Shown here piece after piece: positions 26,070 to 36,747 of a stretch of 64,000 nt of DNA (its first letter is position 1; each line of letters begins with the position of its first letter). Position numbers and translations under genes: made by a program. Origin of the DNA: Sphingobacteriales bacterium (lineage in GTDB: Bacteria; Bacteroidota; Bacteroidia; Chitinophagales; UBA2359); NCBI GenBank assembly GCA_016711285.1, contig JADJTG010000014.1, positions 310,001 to 374,000 on the forward strand, written 5' to 3'. The notes beneath the pieces are model-generated. The model did no database searches and was not told where the DNA came from. It was given only the letters and a program-made list of their open reading frames with translations.

Positions 26070-27732
26070 TTAATGATAAAGAAAATACAATAATTTTTCT
26101 GCAAAATTAATATTTTTTGCAGATTCCTTATCAAGAACAATTGTTTTCCATTCAGTACCTACTTCTACCCTTTTCCACTGACCATTATCCGATGTATTAT
26201 ATAAAAGCGGCATACTGAAACCGTTTACTTCACTATGCCAGCGCACTTGAACTTCACATTTATTAATAATACGTTTTTCTAAACGCGGCGGCAAAGGATA
26301 CTCTATATATTGTTTAAAAATTTTGCTCAAATCAAGTCCGGTTTTGCGGTTAAAATAATCCAACAGCGTTTTATAATCAATTTGTTGTAATCTAAATTCC
26401 GTTTGAATCCCTTTTATCAGTGTATCCCATTGTTCATCATTATTAATAATATGACGCAAAGTGTTTAAAAACAAAGCCCCTTTTACATACATATCTCCAT
26501 TACCTTCTTCGTTTACACCATAAACACCCAATATGGGCGAGTCATTGGAAATACGTTTTTTTTGAGCGTTCAGGTAATCCATAGCCAGCGAATATCCATA
26601 TTTACACTCTATATATAAACCTTCGGCATAGGTACAAAATGCTTCATGAATCCACATGTCTGCAATATCACTGCACCCTACATTATTACCCCACCACTCG
26701 TGTCCGGTTTCGTGCAGAATGATAAAATCTTCGGGCAGCCCCAATCCCCACAAATCCACACCACTATACCCCTTTTGATAGTTGTTGCCGTAAGCAACAG
26801 CCCCTTGGTGTTCCATACCCAAGTAGGGGGTTTCTACCAAAGCAAAACCATCTTTTGGAAAAGGATATGCACCACAGGTCGCCTCTAAGCATTTGATAAT
26901 TTCAAAAGTTTGTTTAAAATGTTCGCGTGCTTTGGACAAATTTTGCCGGAGCGGGTAAAAATCCAATGCAATAGTATCTCCGGAAACAGAATAAAAAGAC
27001 TCCTGCCAGTGGGCATAATCTCCCACATTCAAAGTTACATTATAATTATTAATAGGATAAGAAATCCACCATTCAAAACGTTTTTGAGTAGATGAAATCG
27101 GGGTAATAGACCGCAAATTACCATTACAAATAGCAGATAAATGCGCCTGGCACTGTAACTGCTATACGCATACTGTCGGGTTCGTCACTCAAATGATCTT
27201 TATTAGGCCACCACAAACTAGCTCCTGTGCCTTGGCAAGCAATACCGAGCCAATCCTGATTATTTTTATCTTTTCTCCATACAAAGCCGCCGTCCCAAGG
27301 GGCATTTTTAGCAATAATAGGACTTCCTCGATAAAAAACCTGAATATTTACAGCTTGCTTTGGATACAAGAGCATTGGAAAGTTTATCATAGTAGCATTT
27401 CCGTCACGTATAAAAGCTAAAGGTTGCTCATTATACCTTATACTATCTATCAGCATATTGGCAAATAAATCTATTTGTATTTGCTGAGTAGGTTTTAATA
27501 GTATAAAGTCTATGTTGCACCAACCATCAATACTTCTTTGCTCAAAATTTACCTCTATATTCAGATCATAAAATTTCACATCAAAACAAGAACGCAAAGC
27601 AGAAAGCGAACCTCGTAGCGTATCTTGATGAGAGAATTGTGTTTTTTGATGGGTTAATTGAGCATAAAGTAAGTTTTTTTTACTTAAAAATAAGTTTAAA
27701 AGCAAAATAATAGTAAAAAAACGCTTATACAT
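26070..27732 (-). pseudogene. M1-family aminopeptidase, single-base frameshift as given
   Basis: Two adjoining frames together encode one secreted M1 peptidase of about 553 residues. The N-terminal part (27124-27732) has a signal peptide, the amino-terminal saddle domain and QGTGASLWWPNKDHLSDEPD. The C-terminal part (26070-27116) has a variant of the GxMEN site (LGMEHQGAVAYG) and the zinc motif HETGHEWWG followed, after 18 residues, by Glu in WIHEAF. At about 27153 the reading is VTVPGAFICYL-stop; removing one G from GG restores VTVPAHLSAICNGNLRSI. All catalytic parts are present, so a sequencing error or very recent mutation is likely. Confidence 0.88.
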
Positions 27733-28034
27733 TTTATTAAATTTAATATAAATTAAAAATTAAAATAAAACTAAAATATAAACTAAAATACTATAATGAA
27801 TTATAAATCAATTGTTTATAAACAAATAAATAAACAAATAAATAAACAACATACATTATTATATAGGATTCAAATTATCCTTTGAGTAATAATAGGCAAA
27901 TGGATGATTAAAAAATACAATTAATTAAACACTTTTTATTAACTTGATAAAGTTAAATATTTTTATTAAGTTTAGTATTAATCAAATACTAAATTTCATT
28001 TTTACTTTATTTTGCATTAATATTAAAAATTAAT
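27733..28034. other. AT-rich intergenic region
   Basis: Spacer between the divergent M1 peptidase gene and the HTH-like gene. It is made of A/T-rich short repeats (AAATAAAC-like words near 27820-27850) and has no gene-like frame. Promoter elements for the rightward gene follow at 28035. Confidence 0.5.
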
Positions 28035-28065
28035 TTTGCTAAATAAAAATTTAACTTTATCTTTG
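28035..28065 (+). promoter_or_regulatory. Bacteroidota-type promoter
   Basis: TTTG at 28035-28038, a 19-base spacer and TATCTTTG at 28058-28065 match the -33/-7 consensus at ideal spacing, 22 bases before the ATG of the HTH-like gene. Confidence 0.75.
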
Positions 28066-28087
28066 CCTTTATACAATTTAAGTAATT

Positions 28088-28705
28088 ATGAAAGAAGTTA
28101 TCAAACAAAAGTTTAAAGAATCCTTTGACTATTTAAACGAAAATACAACGCTTTTTAAGAACAAAAAAGCATTTGCGGAAATCATGGGAATTACGCCACA
28201 ATTTCTGAGTCAATTATTAAATGATAACACACCAATCCCACTAGAATTTTTATCAACGTATTTTACAAGATTTCCGGTAAATCCAGGGTTCTTTTTTAAA
28301 GGAGAAAGTAATATATTCATTCAAAATGCACCAATGGGTACTCCTTACGGATATAGCAGTTTTGATATTAATTCTCCGAATAATAATAGCGGAAATTATG
28401 CTCATTCAACTGCCTTCCCTCCTCCTCCTGCCTCGCCTCCCAAACAGGGTGCTTCCTATAATATGAATATACATAAATCTGTTGCCGGAGTTAACAGAGA
28501 TATTTCAACACCCTCCATAAACGGTTCCCATATCTCTGCTCCTTATGAAAGGGCAGCGGCGAATTATGCCTCATCTTATTTAAAAGATCCAATTGATTTA
28601 AGAAGCCTTAAAGAGTCTTTAGAACGTTTGTCTGCTGCTCATCAAGATTTGATGAATGTGATTTTACAGTTTGTAGATCAACAAAATCGCAGAGAAAGCA
28701 TCTGA
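28088..28705 (+). CDS. Small protein with HTH-like N-terminus and Pro-rich linker
   Basis: This 205-residue protein is not in a family I can name. Residues about 20-70 read like a Cro/phage-repressor helix-turn-helix (KKAFAEIMGITPQFLSQLLND, then IPLEFLSTYFTRFPVNPGFFF). A flexible Ser/Asn/Pro-rich linker containing FPPPPASPPKQG follows. The last 50 residues form a probable amphipathic helix or coiled coil (IDLRSLKESLERLSAAHQDLMNVILQF) suited to oligomerisation. Its stop overlaps the region just before the next ATG by a single-base gap, so it is probably cotranscribed with the GT9 gene, from the strong promoter upstream. A DNA-binding regulator is plausible but unproven. Confidence 0.65.
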   Translation: MKEVIKQKFKESFDYLNENTTLFKNKKAFAEIMGITPQFLSQLLNDNTPIPLEFLSTYFTRFPVNPGFFFKGESNIFIQNAPMGTPYGYSSFDINSPNNNSGNYAHSTAFPPPPASPPKQGASYNMNIHKSVAGVNRDISTPSINGSHISAPYERAAANYASSYLKDPIDLRSLKESLERLSAAHQDLMNVILQFVDQQNRRESI

Positions 28706-28706
28706 G

Positions 28707-29780
28707 ATGAATATTGCCATTTACTGCCCCACTGGCATAGGGAATTATATTTTAAAGACACCATTTTTATACACACTCCAAAAAACATACCCCCACAACA
28801 ATTTATTTTTATTGGTTGAAGATGGTTTTTTATTGAAAAATAATTTAGAAAATGATGAATTTTTTAATTTTAAATTAATTTTTTTTAATCAAAAATCTAA
28901 ATTAAGTAAAATAAAGTTAATATTTAGTTTAAATAAATTAAATATAGATTGTTTAATTTTTCCATTTGATGCTTATTCTTCTTTAAGTGTGTTTTGTTCA
29001 TTATTAATGTTTATTCCTTTTAGAGTAGTACATTATCATCCCGAAAAAATTTCTCTGACACAAAAGGTATTGTTTTTTTTTTCAGGTATTCATTTATTGC
29101 CCGCTACGAAATGGGTGCCGACGATAGGGCATCGTCATGAGATAGACCTGAATTATGATTTGCTTCAAGCTATACATCCCGCTTACTTCAAGCGCACTTA
29201 TACAACTCGCTTATATTTGCAGCCTTCACCTTCCACCCCCTCGTCGTTGTTTGGGTTGCGCCCCAAAACATATATTATAATACAACCTGCGGCGGCTAAC
29301 GGAAACTATACAGCAAAGATGTGGAATCCTCAAAGCACCATTGAATTGCTAAAAAAGATTTCTGAGGAAAATATATTTACGGTATTAGTTGGAGATAACG
29401 GAGATGCGAACCTGCTCCAACCCTATTTAAAAGACTTGCCGGAGAATACATTAAATTTGGTTGGGAAAACAAATTTTAATGAACTTTTAAATATTATATA
29501 TTATTCTAATTTAGTTATTTGTCACGACTCCGGTGTAATGCACATTGCTGATGCTCTTGCAGTGCCGCTCATCGCGCTATACGGACCCACAGATTACCAT
29601 CGTACCCGCCCACTAAAAAACACCTCTAAGGTTTTAATAAGCTCTACTGATTTTACAATGGCGATGTTTAATTTCCAAAAAACGGAGGCAGATTTGGAAA
29701 CACACAATAAAAACTTTAAAATGATGGGAGGAATTAGCGTAGAAGATGTGTTTTGTATAGTAAAAGACATATTAACATAA
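28707..29780 (+). CDS. Glycosyltransferase family 9 (heptosyltransferase-like)
   Basis: This 357-residue GT-B protein matches the ADP-heptose:LPS heptosyltransferase family. It has an N-terminal IYCPTGIGNYILKTPFLYTL block and a central IQPAAANGNYTAKMWNP. It also has VLVGDNGDANLLQPYL and the family signature VICHDSGVMHIADALAVPLIALYGPTDYHRTRP near the C-terminus. It probably adds a sugar to LPS core or a cell-surface glycan in the cytoplasm. The N-terminal third is AT-rich relative to the rest. It starts one base after the preceding gene's stop, suggesting an operon. Confidence 0.88.
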   Translation: MNIAIYCPTGIGNYILKTPFLYTLQKTYPHNNLFLLVEDGFLLKNNLENDEFFNFKLIFFNQKSKLSKIKLIFSLNKLNIDCLIFPFDAYSSLSVFCSLLMFIPFRVVHYHPEKISLTQKVLFFFSGIHLLPATKWVPTIGHRHEIDLNYDLLQAIHPAYFKRTYTTRLYLQPSPSTPSSLFGLRPKTYIIIQPAAANGNYTAKMWNPQSTIELLKKISEENIFTVLVGDNGDANLLQPYLKDLPENTLNLVGKTNFNELLNIIYYSNLVICHDSGVMHIADALAVPLIALYGPTDYHRTRPLKNTSKVLISSTDFTMAMFNFQKTEADLETHNKNFKMMGGISVEDVFCIVKDILT

Positions 29781-30293
29781 TATATTTTACAAAAAAATAA
29801 AAAATAAATTTTAGTTATTTTTTATTAACATAATATATTTAATTATTAAAAACAAAAGTATCGTTTTTTTAACTTTCTTCCTCTATCCCTCCTTTCATAC
29901 TTGTTTGCAAAAAAGGCGATTAAAACGTCTTTGAGTGGGTTTTTACGTTATTTTCAGGTATCTTGTATTCAGAAGTTATATATTAAATTTTTTATTCTTA
30001 AAAAAAAGAAGCCAAATATTTAAACAACGCTACCTCCTCTTCTTCTGAAATATTTTTTATATCCATAACAAGTTTTTATTTGTGGGTACATTTTTTACTG
30101 GTATTTGGAAGCCTATCTTTCTATACCATATCATATAAAAAGGCTTGTATTCATAAACCCTATTTTTTTGTAAAAATATTTTAGTCGGGTTTTTAAATTA
30201 TTAATACAAAAACCTATTACAAAAATTTATCTATTGTTTTTATTTCTTATATTTGACAATTATTATTTTTGTTCACTATATATAAGAGTCTTT
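29781..30293. other. Intergenic region, no gene seen
   Basis: About 510 bases of A/T-rich DNA without a coding-like frame or strong terminator. TATATTTG at 30248-30255 matches the -7 consensus 38 bases before the next start and may be its promoter, but the -33 spacing is poor. Confidence 0.4.
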
Positions 30294-32552
30294 ATGAAAT
30301 ACATTTATTTTATTCTATTGGGTTGGTTCTGTATAGATCTGCATATTTATGCTCAATCTGTATCCGAACATAATTTTATAAAAGCACAAAAAGAGGAGTT
30401 TCCGGTCGGGTTGAAAGATTACTTTGAAACCGCTTCGGTGTATCGGTTGGATATTAGCGATTTTTTGGAAGCCTTAAAAAAGAACAGGACAGATGTTTTT
30501 TCTCTAAGTTTTGAAGAAACACCCAATATTCGTTTTTACCCTGTTTACAAAAACATAACAAACGAACGTACTGTTGTACGATTGTCCACCGATAACGGCA
30601 TTATTGAAGATGCTCCCACCCACCCTGTTTGTATAGCCGGAGACTTGAGTGATAATAGTGGCTCTTATACCTTAACAGTGAATGAGAATTTTTTAGCCGG
30701 AAAAATAAAGCAGAAGGATAAGGTTTTTTACATAGAACCACTTTGGCATTATTTGAAAGAAGCAGATAACAACTTATATGTAATGTATGAACCACAATAT
30801 AGTGTATCAAAGGAAACGATACATTGTGCGGTGGAAGCTCAACAACAGCGTCAGCAATATTTTATAGAAAAACAACAAATGATGCCTTCCGGCTGCAAAG
30901 TGGTGGATATTGCTCTTGCCAGTGATTATGGGTTTTATCAACAACACCAAGGTTCGCCGGCAAGTAGCACCAATGTTCAAAACTGGTTGGTGGCGATGAT
31001 TAATTTGGTGGAAACGGACTATGATACAGATTTTACTTATACACTGGAATTTAATATTGTAGAATATTTTTTGGAAACCACCGCTACTTCGGCGTGGACA
31101 ACGAGTACAGAAGTAGCTGTTCTGTTATATGGCAACGGCAGCTACCCTTTTCCGACTAATAGTTTCGCGGGGTGGGCACCTACCGGATTTACACAAACAA
31201 ATGATTTGGGACAATTGTGGACTTCCCGTAATCTGACCTCCTCCGGCTCTACCGGTGTCACAGGTTTTGCTTTCAGTGCCCCGGGAGTATGTAGCAACTT
31301 CAAATACAGCGTCATAGAAGATATGCCCTATACCATATCGGCGACACTTAATGCTGCACGTCACAACACCTCGCACGAAATTGGACATAACTTTACCGCC
31401 CAACACGATGGAAGTTCAGGATTTATTATGTCAGCATCTTTTAATATTGCCTCGCCCTCCACTACCTGGTCTTCTACATCTGTATCTGCTATTAATACAA
31501 AACTCGCAGCTGTAACTTGCCTGACTACTTGTGTTTCAGACACAGATGGTGATGGTGTTGCAGATACCAACGACAACTGCCCCTCTTTATCCAATACCAA
31601 CCAAACCGACAGTGATAATGACGGAATAGGTGATGTGTGCGATAACTGCCCCTCTTTATCTAATACCAACCAAACCGACAGTGATAATGACGGAATAGGC
31701 AATGTCTGCGACAACTGCCCCTCTTTATCTAATACCAACCAAACCGATAGCGATAATGACGGAATAGGTGATGTCTGCGACAACTGCCCCTCTTTATCCA
31801 ATACCAACCAAACCGACAGCGATAATGACGGAATAGGTGATGTGTGTGATAACTGCCCCTCTTTATCCAATACCAACCAAACCGACAGCGATAATGACGG
31901 AATAGGCAATGTCTGCGATAACTGCCCCTCTTTATCCAATACCAACCAAACCGACAGTGATAATGACGGAATAGGTGATGTCTGCGATAACTGCCCCTCT
32001 TTATCCAATACCAACCAAACCGACAGTGATAATGACGGAATAGGTGATGTGTGCGACACAGGTACTTGTATAAACGACACAACCCTTACTACTACAATAG
32101 CTAGTAACGATATTGTATTTATTGAAGCAATAGGTACGATTTCTTGCAACAGTAAAATTCATACAGGAGCTACATTGAGCCTTCTGAGTGAGAATCTTAC
32201 TTTTCTTACAGATGGTTTTTGGGCACAATCAGGGAGTGACGTATTAGTCGGTTATCAAGTCTGCAGCAGCAATAAAAATACAGAAATGCCGGAGCTTGCA
32301 GCTACGGATATTATGTTTCCAAGCGTATATACCAATAATAAATATTTAATTTTCAATGAGTTAAACACCGATGAACTGTATGAATTATGGATATATGACA
32401 CCATGAAACGACCTTTACTATACGAAAAAATCATTCCCTATACAACACAGCAATCAATATTGCTTCCCTCAATTCAAAGTACTCAAATTATATGGATTGT
32501 ATTAAAAAACAGACAAAACGTATTAAAATATTACTCTATTTTAATTCCTTGA
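30294..32552 (+). CDS. Secreted reprolysin-like metalloprotease with thrombospondin type 3 repeats
   Basis: This 752-residue exported protein has a signal peptide ending IYAQ. A propeptide-like region is followed by an M12B-like catalytic domain with HEIGHNFTAQHD at about residues 361-372 (zinc His361, His365, His371; catalytic Glu362) and a Met-turn in GFIMSA. Seven near-identical 23-residue repeats (NCPSLSNTNQTDSDNDGIGD plus VCD) follow: calcium-binding thrombospondin type 3 units. Then comes the GFWAQSGSDV module shared with other exported proteins here, and a divergent C-terminal sorting-like domain (IMFPSVYTNNKYL to YYSILIP). The ATG at 30294 is chosen because it starts the signal peptide. 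The next gene is a paralogue. Confidence 0.9.
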   Translation: MKYIYFILLGWFCIDLHIYAQSVSEHNFIKAQKEEFPVGLKDYFETASVYRLDISDFLEALKKNRTDVFSLSFEETPNIRFYPVYKNITNERTVVRLSTDNGIIEDAPTHPVCIAGDLSDNSGSYTLTVNENFLAGKIKQKDKVFYIEPLWHYLKEADNNLYVMYEPQYSVSKETIHCAVEAQQQRQQYFIEKQQMMPSGCKVVDIALASDYGFYQQHQGSPASSTNVQNWLVAMINLVETDYDTDFTYTLEFNIVEYFLETTATSAWTTSTEVAVLLYGNGSYPFPTNSFAGWAPTGFTQTNDLGQLWTSRNLTSSGSTGVTGFAFSAPGVCSNFKYSVIEDMPYTISATLNAARHNTSHEIGHNFTAQHDGSSGFIMSASFNIASPSTTWSSTSVSAINTKLAAVTCLTTCVSDTDGDGVADTNDNCPSLSNTNQTDSDNDGIGDVCDNCPSLSNTNQTDSDNDGIGNVCDNCPSLSNTNQTDSDNDGIGDVCDNCPSLSNTNQTDSDNDGIGDVCDNCPSLSNTNQTDSDNDGIGNVCDNCPSLSNTNQTDSDNDGIGDVCDNCPSLSNTNQTDSDNDGIGDVCDTGTCINDTTLTTTIASNDIVFIEAIGTISCNSKIHTGATLSLLSENLTFLTDGFWAQSGSDVLVGYQVCSSNKNTEMPELAATDIMFPSVYTNNKYLIFNELNTDELYELWIYDTMKRPLLYEKIIPYTTQQSILLPSIQSTQIIWIVLKNRQNVLKYYSILIP
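31573..32056 (+). repeat. 69-bp coding tandem repeats (7 copies)
   Basis: Seven copies of a 69-base unit encode the 23-residue thrombospondin type 3 repeat. Base variants (GGTGATGTGTG, GGCAATGTCTG, GGTGATGTCTG) recur in the same order twice, so a three-unit block of 207 bases was itself duplicated. Such arrays can change copy number by slippage. Confidence 0.9.
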
Positions 32553-32853
32553 GAATAAATTAAAACAATTAATAAAAAAAATTTTTTAAATAATTATTTT
32601 TTTATTCTCAGGCACATTTAATTATAGTTATATTACAATATGTATAAAAACACAAATTACTCCAATAAATAAATAAAAAAATCACAATTAAATCCGACTA
32701 ACAATACTTTAATATAAAAAATAATATCTGTTTTTATACCATTTAGTTTTTTTACTCATATAATTGGTATTGATTTTGCATATAATGATTTTATAAGATA
32801 TATGCATATATGCAAACTTAACAATTTTTATAAACAATTAAATGCTATGGGGT
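32553..32853. other. AT-rich intergenic region
   Basis: No gene, terminator or clear promoter is visible in this 300-base spacer between two related metalloprotease genes. Confidence 0.4.
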
Positions 32854-35609
32854 ATGAAAAGCAAATATTATTGCATCGTTTTACTGCTTTGTTTTACAAG
32901 CACGTTGGCTCAGGATTATACGTCTTATCCTTATCCGTTCTCAAAAGACAGTAGTATATTAGGTGATTGTTTTGTTAATGTGCAATTAAATAGTATCTCT
33001 ACTACTCAGTTGTATTCGGCATTTAGTAATAAAAACATAACCTCCTTTACAATTGGTGATAAAAATATCTTAGCCTCTCAATTAATTCCTGTCTCTATTG
33101 TCAGTCCGCAAGCGACTGTTCGCATTAAAACAAATACGGGAATTATTGAAGATTTGCCATCACAACAAGTTCACCATTATAGAAGTAATAGCAGCGACAA
33201 ATTGCGCTTTAGCATAGGAGAAAATTGGTTAGTAGCATCTTGGATAGAAAATGGTGATGAATATTATACAGAATCGGCAAAGCGGTTTGATGACAAATTA
33301 GCAGACAATGTATATATTACATATCGCAAACAAGACGTAATTAAAAATTATACGATCAGTTGTTTATCTCAAGAAACAGAAAAAGCACAGAAAGAAGTTA
33401 TTGAGCAATTAGCTGCTAATGAAAAAGCCATATTGGGTTGTAAAGTAGCAGAAGTGGCTATTGCCTGCGATTCCTTGTACTATCATTATCATAAAGGAGT
33501 TCCGGCTTCTACTGCTAATGTTCAAGATTGGGTGGCTTCTATATATAATCTTGTTGCCAGCGATTTTGACGACGTTTTTAATTATGCCATAGAGTGGCAA
33601 TTGATAGAGTTTTTTATTGAAACCACCACTGCCTCTGTATGGTCAAGTACAACAGATATTTCAGGACTACTGACAGGTGGTGCATTTCCATTTGCTGCCA
33701 ATAGTTTTGCGGGGTGGGCCTCACAAGGGGGTTTTACGCAGACACATGATATTGGGCAACTTTTGACAGGGCGAAACTTGACCTATAATGGCAACTCCAG
33801 TTATACGGGTTTGGCAATTACCAACCCGGGTATTTGTAGTACATCGGGCAAATATAATTTGACAGAAGATATTGCGAGTACACTCGGAGCCACCCTGCAA
33901 GCAGTGCGCCATAATACCTCTCACGAAAATGGACATAATTTTACTGTTACTCACGACGGTGCTAACAGTGGCTATATTATGTCGCCGAGTTTTAATTTGG
34001 CAAGCCCCTCCATCAACTGGTCTGCCGCTTCAATTACAGCAGTAAATAATAAATTGAACCTGACAACCTGCTTAAATGATTGTGTTTCAGATGCTGATAA
34101 TGATGGTATAACAGACTATTCCGACAACTGCCCTTTAATTTCAAACCCTTCGCAAGCCGATAATGATGGCGATGGCATAGGCAATGTGTGCGACAACTGC
34201 CCCAACACCGCCAACAACGACCAAGCCAATGCTGACGGCGACAACCTCGGAAATGTATGCGACAACTGCCCCAATACCGCCAACAACGACCAAGCCAATG
34301 CTGACGGTGACAACCTCGGAAATATATGTGACAACTGCCCCAACACCGCCAACAACGACCAAGCCAATACTGACGGCGACAACCTCGGAAATGTGTGCGA
34401 CAACTGCCCCAACATCGCCAACAACGACCAAGCCAATACTGACGGCGACAACCTCGGAAATATATGTGACAACTGCCCCAACACCGCCAACAACGACCAA
34501 GCCAATACTGACGGTGATAACCTCGGAAATGTATGCGACAATTGCCCCAACACCGCCAACAACGACCAAGCCAATACTGACGGTGATAACCTCGGAAATG
34601 TATGCGACAATTGCCCCAACACCGCCAACAATGACCAAGCCAATACTGACGGCGATAACTCGGAAATGTGTGCGACAACTGCCCCAACATCGCCAACAAC
34701 GACCAAGCAGACTCAGATGGTGACGGCATAGGCGATGCGTGTGACAACTGCCCCAACACCGCCAACAATGACCAAGCAGACTCAGATGGTGACGGCATAG
34801 GCGATGCATGCAGCTCTCAACCGAACAATACTTACCATGTCAGTATTAGTCCAAAAGTAATTTTGCAAGGAGCTTATGTTGTATCTACCGGACTTATGCG
34901 CGATAATATTCGCACCTTAGAATTACTACCACTACAACAACCTTATAATATAACTCCGTTCAACTATAATGCCAATCAGATTATTGAAGACACCAGCATT
35001 TTAAATATAACAGGCAGCGATGCCATAGTGGATTGGATATTAGTAGAATTACGCGATAAAAACACCCCTTCTGTTATTATTGACAAAAAAGCAGTGCTCT
35101 TGCAGCGCGATGGTGATATAGTAGAAACTGATGGAAATACGCCGATAATATTTAGTGTAATATCTGATGATTATTATGTTGCGGTGAGGCATCGGAATCA
35201 TTTAGGAGTTATGACAGCTACCGCCATTTCTCTCAGTAATATTACACAAAATATTGATTTTACCGACCCTGAGACTCTCACCTACGGGCAAGGAGCACAA
35301 CGACTTTTGTCTAACAATAAAACTGCATTAAGGGCGGGCAATACCAACGGCGACAAAAAACTTGTACTGGCAGGCAGTAACACCGATGTAAATCCGATTT
35401 CTACAAAAGTATTGATTGCCCCCGGCAACACCTTTTTTTCCAAAACTTATACCGTTACGGGGTATACCAGAGAAGATGTTGATTTAAACGGAAAGGTCGT
35501 TTTGGCAGGCTCACAAACGGAAGTAAACCTCATCAGTAATAATATCTTAATGAACCCTCTAAATCCCTCATATAGCCCTACCTCTATTATTCAAGAGCAA
35601 CTTCCATAA
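32854..35609 (+). pseudogene. Second secreted metalloprotease with thrombospondin repeats, frameshifted as given
   Basis: Joined across one frameshift this encodes about 918 residues. The architecture parallels the preceding gene: signal peptide (MKSKYYCIVLLLCFTSTLAQ), an N-terminal prodomain and a catalytic domain with HENGHNFTVTHD at residues about 357-368. The same HExxHxxxxxH zinc motif is present. About ten 23-residue repeats (NCPNTANNDQANTDGDNLGN plus VCD) follow. In repeat 8, at about 34659, the sequence reads GATAACTCGG instead of GATAACCTCGG, so a missing C shifts the frame and a stop follows at 34729. The frame resumes to 35609 with a beta-rich C-terminal domain (VDWILVELRDKNTP, YYVAVRHRNHLGVMTA) common on T9SS-exported proteins. 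The upstream ATG at 32842 is an alternative start. Confidence 0.85.
34119..34810 (+). repeat. 69-bp coding tandem repeats (about 10 copies)
   Basis: About ten 69-base units encode thrombospondin type 3 repeats distinct from those of the neighbouring gene. Units 4-8 are almost identical, whereas the first and the last two are more diverged (ADNDGDGIG, ADSDGDGIGDAC). The frameshift at 34659 lies inside unit 8. Confidence 0.9.
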
Positions 35610-35730
35610 TATACAAGCAAACATTTTTTAATTATACATCTAAATAACATCAATATAAGCGCGATTAAAAAATTTTACACTTATGTAAGCAAAACATTTT
35701 TTTTCAATTATACATTTTAATAACAATTAT

Positions 35731-36393
35731 ATGAATACAATTAAAAGATTTTTATGCGCTGGAATTTTATTAATGAGTAGCTATTTGAACTTACAAGCGC
35801 AAGCTGATTTCTGCCTCTCATTAGAAAATGAAACACTCACAGTTAATCTGTTGAGCCAAGCGGATTATATTACGCCTCCCAATAATTTTTGGAACAGCAC
35901 TGTGTTTACTATCCGTTACCCTACTACAGCTACTGTCGCTTGGTCGGGATTCACGGAGTCCACAGCACTTAGTTTGGGCGAAGATCTCTCCACTATTCCG
36001 GCAATAGACGGGGGCGATGGTTATTATTACAAAATGTTTTCTTCGGCTGATGTGGGCGCAGTGCAAAACTTTGCCACCGGCAGCAGTACGGCTTTGTTCA
36101 GTATTAATTTTACCAGCGACCAAACTGTTACATTTGAGTTGGTAAACTCTAATACTTGGACGATGAATAACAACGGAGATTTGACATTTAATAATGCTGT
36201 AAGCAACAACATTGTAAATACGGTGGTTACTACTTGCGGAACACAAACTTATACGGTGGCTGCCGCTATTGTGGACAACGATAATGATGGTGTACTCAGC
36301 GATACCGACCCTAACGACAACGACCCTTGTGTACCCGTAGCGTGTCCTACTCCCTGCCCCTCCCTTTGCTTAAAAATTACGGTTATCAGATAA
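35731..36393 (+). CDS. Secreted protein, apparently C-terminally truncated
   Basis: This 220-residue protein has a signal peptide (MNTIKRFLCAGILLMSSYLNLQAQ) and a beta-sandwich-like domain of about 150 residues, with aromatic strands. An acidic calcium-type segment DNDNDGVLSDTDPNDNDPC follows, resembling the start of a thrombospondin type 3 array. It then ends abruptly after a Cys/Pro-rich stretch (CPTPCPSLCLKITVIR) with no sorting domain, unlike its exported neighbours. Its last codons lie beside the inverted repeat of the MITE-like element at 36402, so truncation by insertion is possible. Without a sorting signal it might remain periplasmic. Confidence 0.7.
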   Translation: MNTIKRFLCAGILLMSSYLNLQAQADFCLSLENETLTVNLLSQADYITPPNNFWNSTVFTIRYPTTATVAWSGFTESTALSLGEDLSTIPAIDGGDGYYYKMFSSADVGAVQNFATGSSTALFSINFTSDQTVTFELVNSNTWTMNNNGDLTFNNAVSNNIVNTVVTTCGTQTYTVAAAIVDNDNDGVLSDTDPNDNDPCVPVACPTPCPSLCLKITVIR

Positions 36394-36463
36394 GATAAGT
36401 AATACCAAATAAATAAATATCTAAATGACACAGTATATAAAGTCTTCCATTTTGTAATGATGC

Positions 36464-36489
36464 GGCTGATATTATTGCTAATATCAGCC
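36464..36489. repeat. Perfect hairpin in the MITE-like element
   Basis: GGCTGATATTA and TAATATCAGCC form an 11-bp stem with a four-base loop. Confidence 0.6.
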
Positions 36490-36628
36490 ACTTTGAATGG
36501 AATTAAATCTGTAAAACAACTATGCCAAATAGATATTTGAATGATATAAATTAGTGCTTTTATAAATATTATTAGGCACGATATAATATCTTGCCGCCTC
36601 TATTTTAGTGGCGGTAATATTGTATTTA

Positions 36629-36663
36629 CAAGCGGTTTAACCCTATCAAGGTTAAACCGCTTG
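36629..36663. terminator. Strong hairpin, possible bidirectional terminator
   Basis: CAAGCGGTTTAACC and its complement form a 14-bp stem with a seven-base loop. It lies between two convergent genes and is followed by TTTTAAAC on the plus strand. Termination is plausible; it also lies inside the MITE-like element. Confidence 0.55.
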
Positions 36664-36747
36664 TTTTAAACGCTCGGACTTGTAGGTATATACCTGCAAT
36701 TTGCTTCCCTGTTAAAACACTACCCTACTATTTATTTGGTATAATTA

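Larger units (their letters stand above)
36402..36742. mobile_element. Possible MITE-like element with 14-bp terminal inverted repeats
   Basis: ATACCAAATAAATA at 36402-36415 is the exact inverse of the sequence at 36729-36742. The 341-bp interior has no coding frame but contains hairpins, and a related copy of the left end (ATGCCAAATA...) lies at 36522. TTATCAG occurs just outside on both sides (36383-36389 and 36745-36751), a possible target duplication, though its distances to the repeats differ (12 versus 2 bases). Alternatively this is simply a structured bidirectional terminator region. Confidence 0.4.

Noticed and set aside
31361..34809. Long minus-strand frames across the thrombospondin repeats
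   Set aside because: They are shadows of the plus-strand repeats (LSLVSAT-type and SVLAWSLL-type periodic sequence), with no domain or signal of their own.
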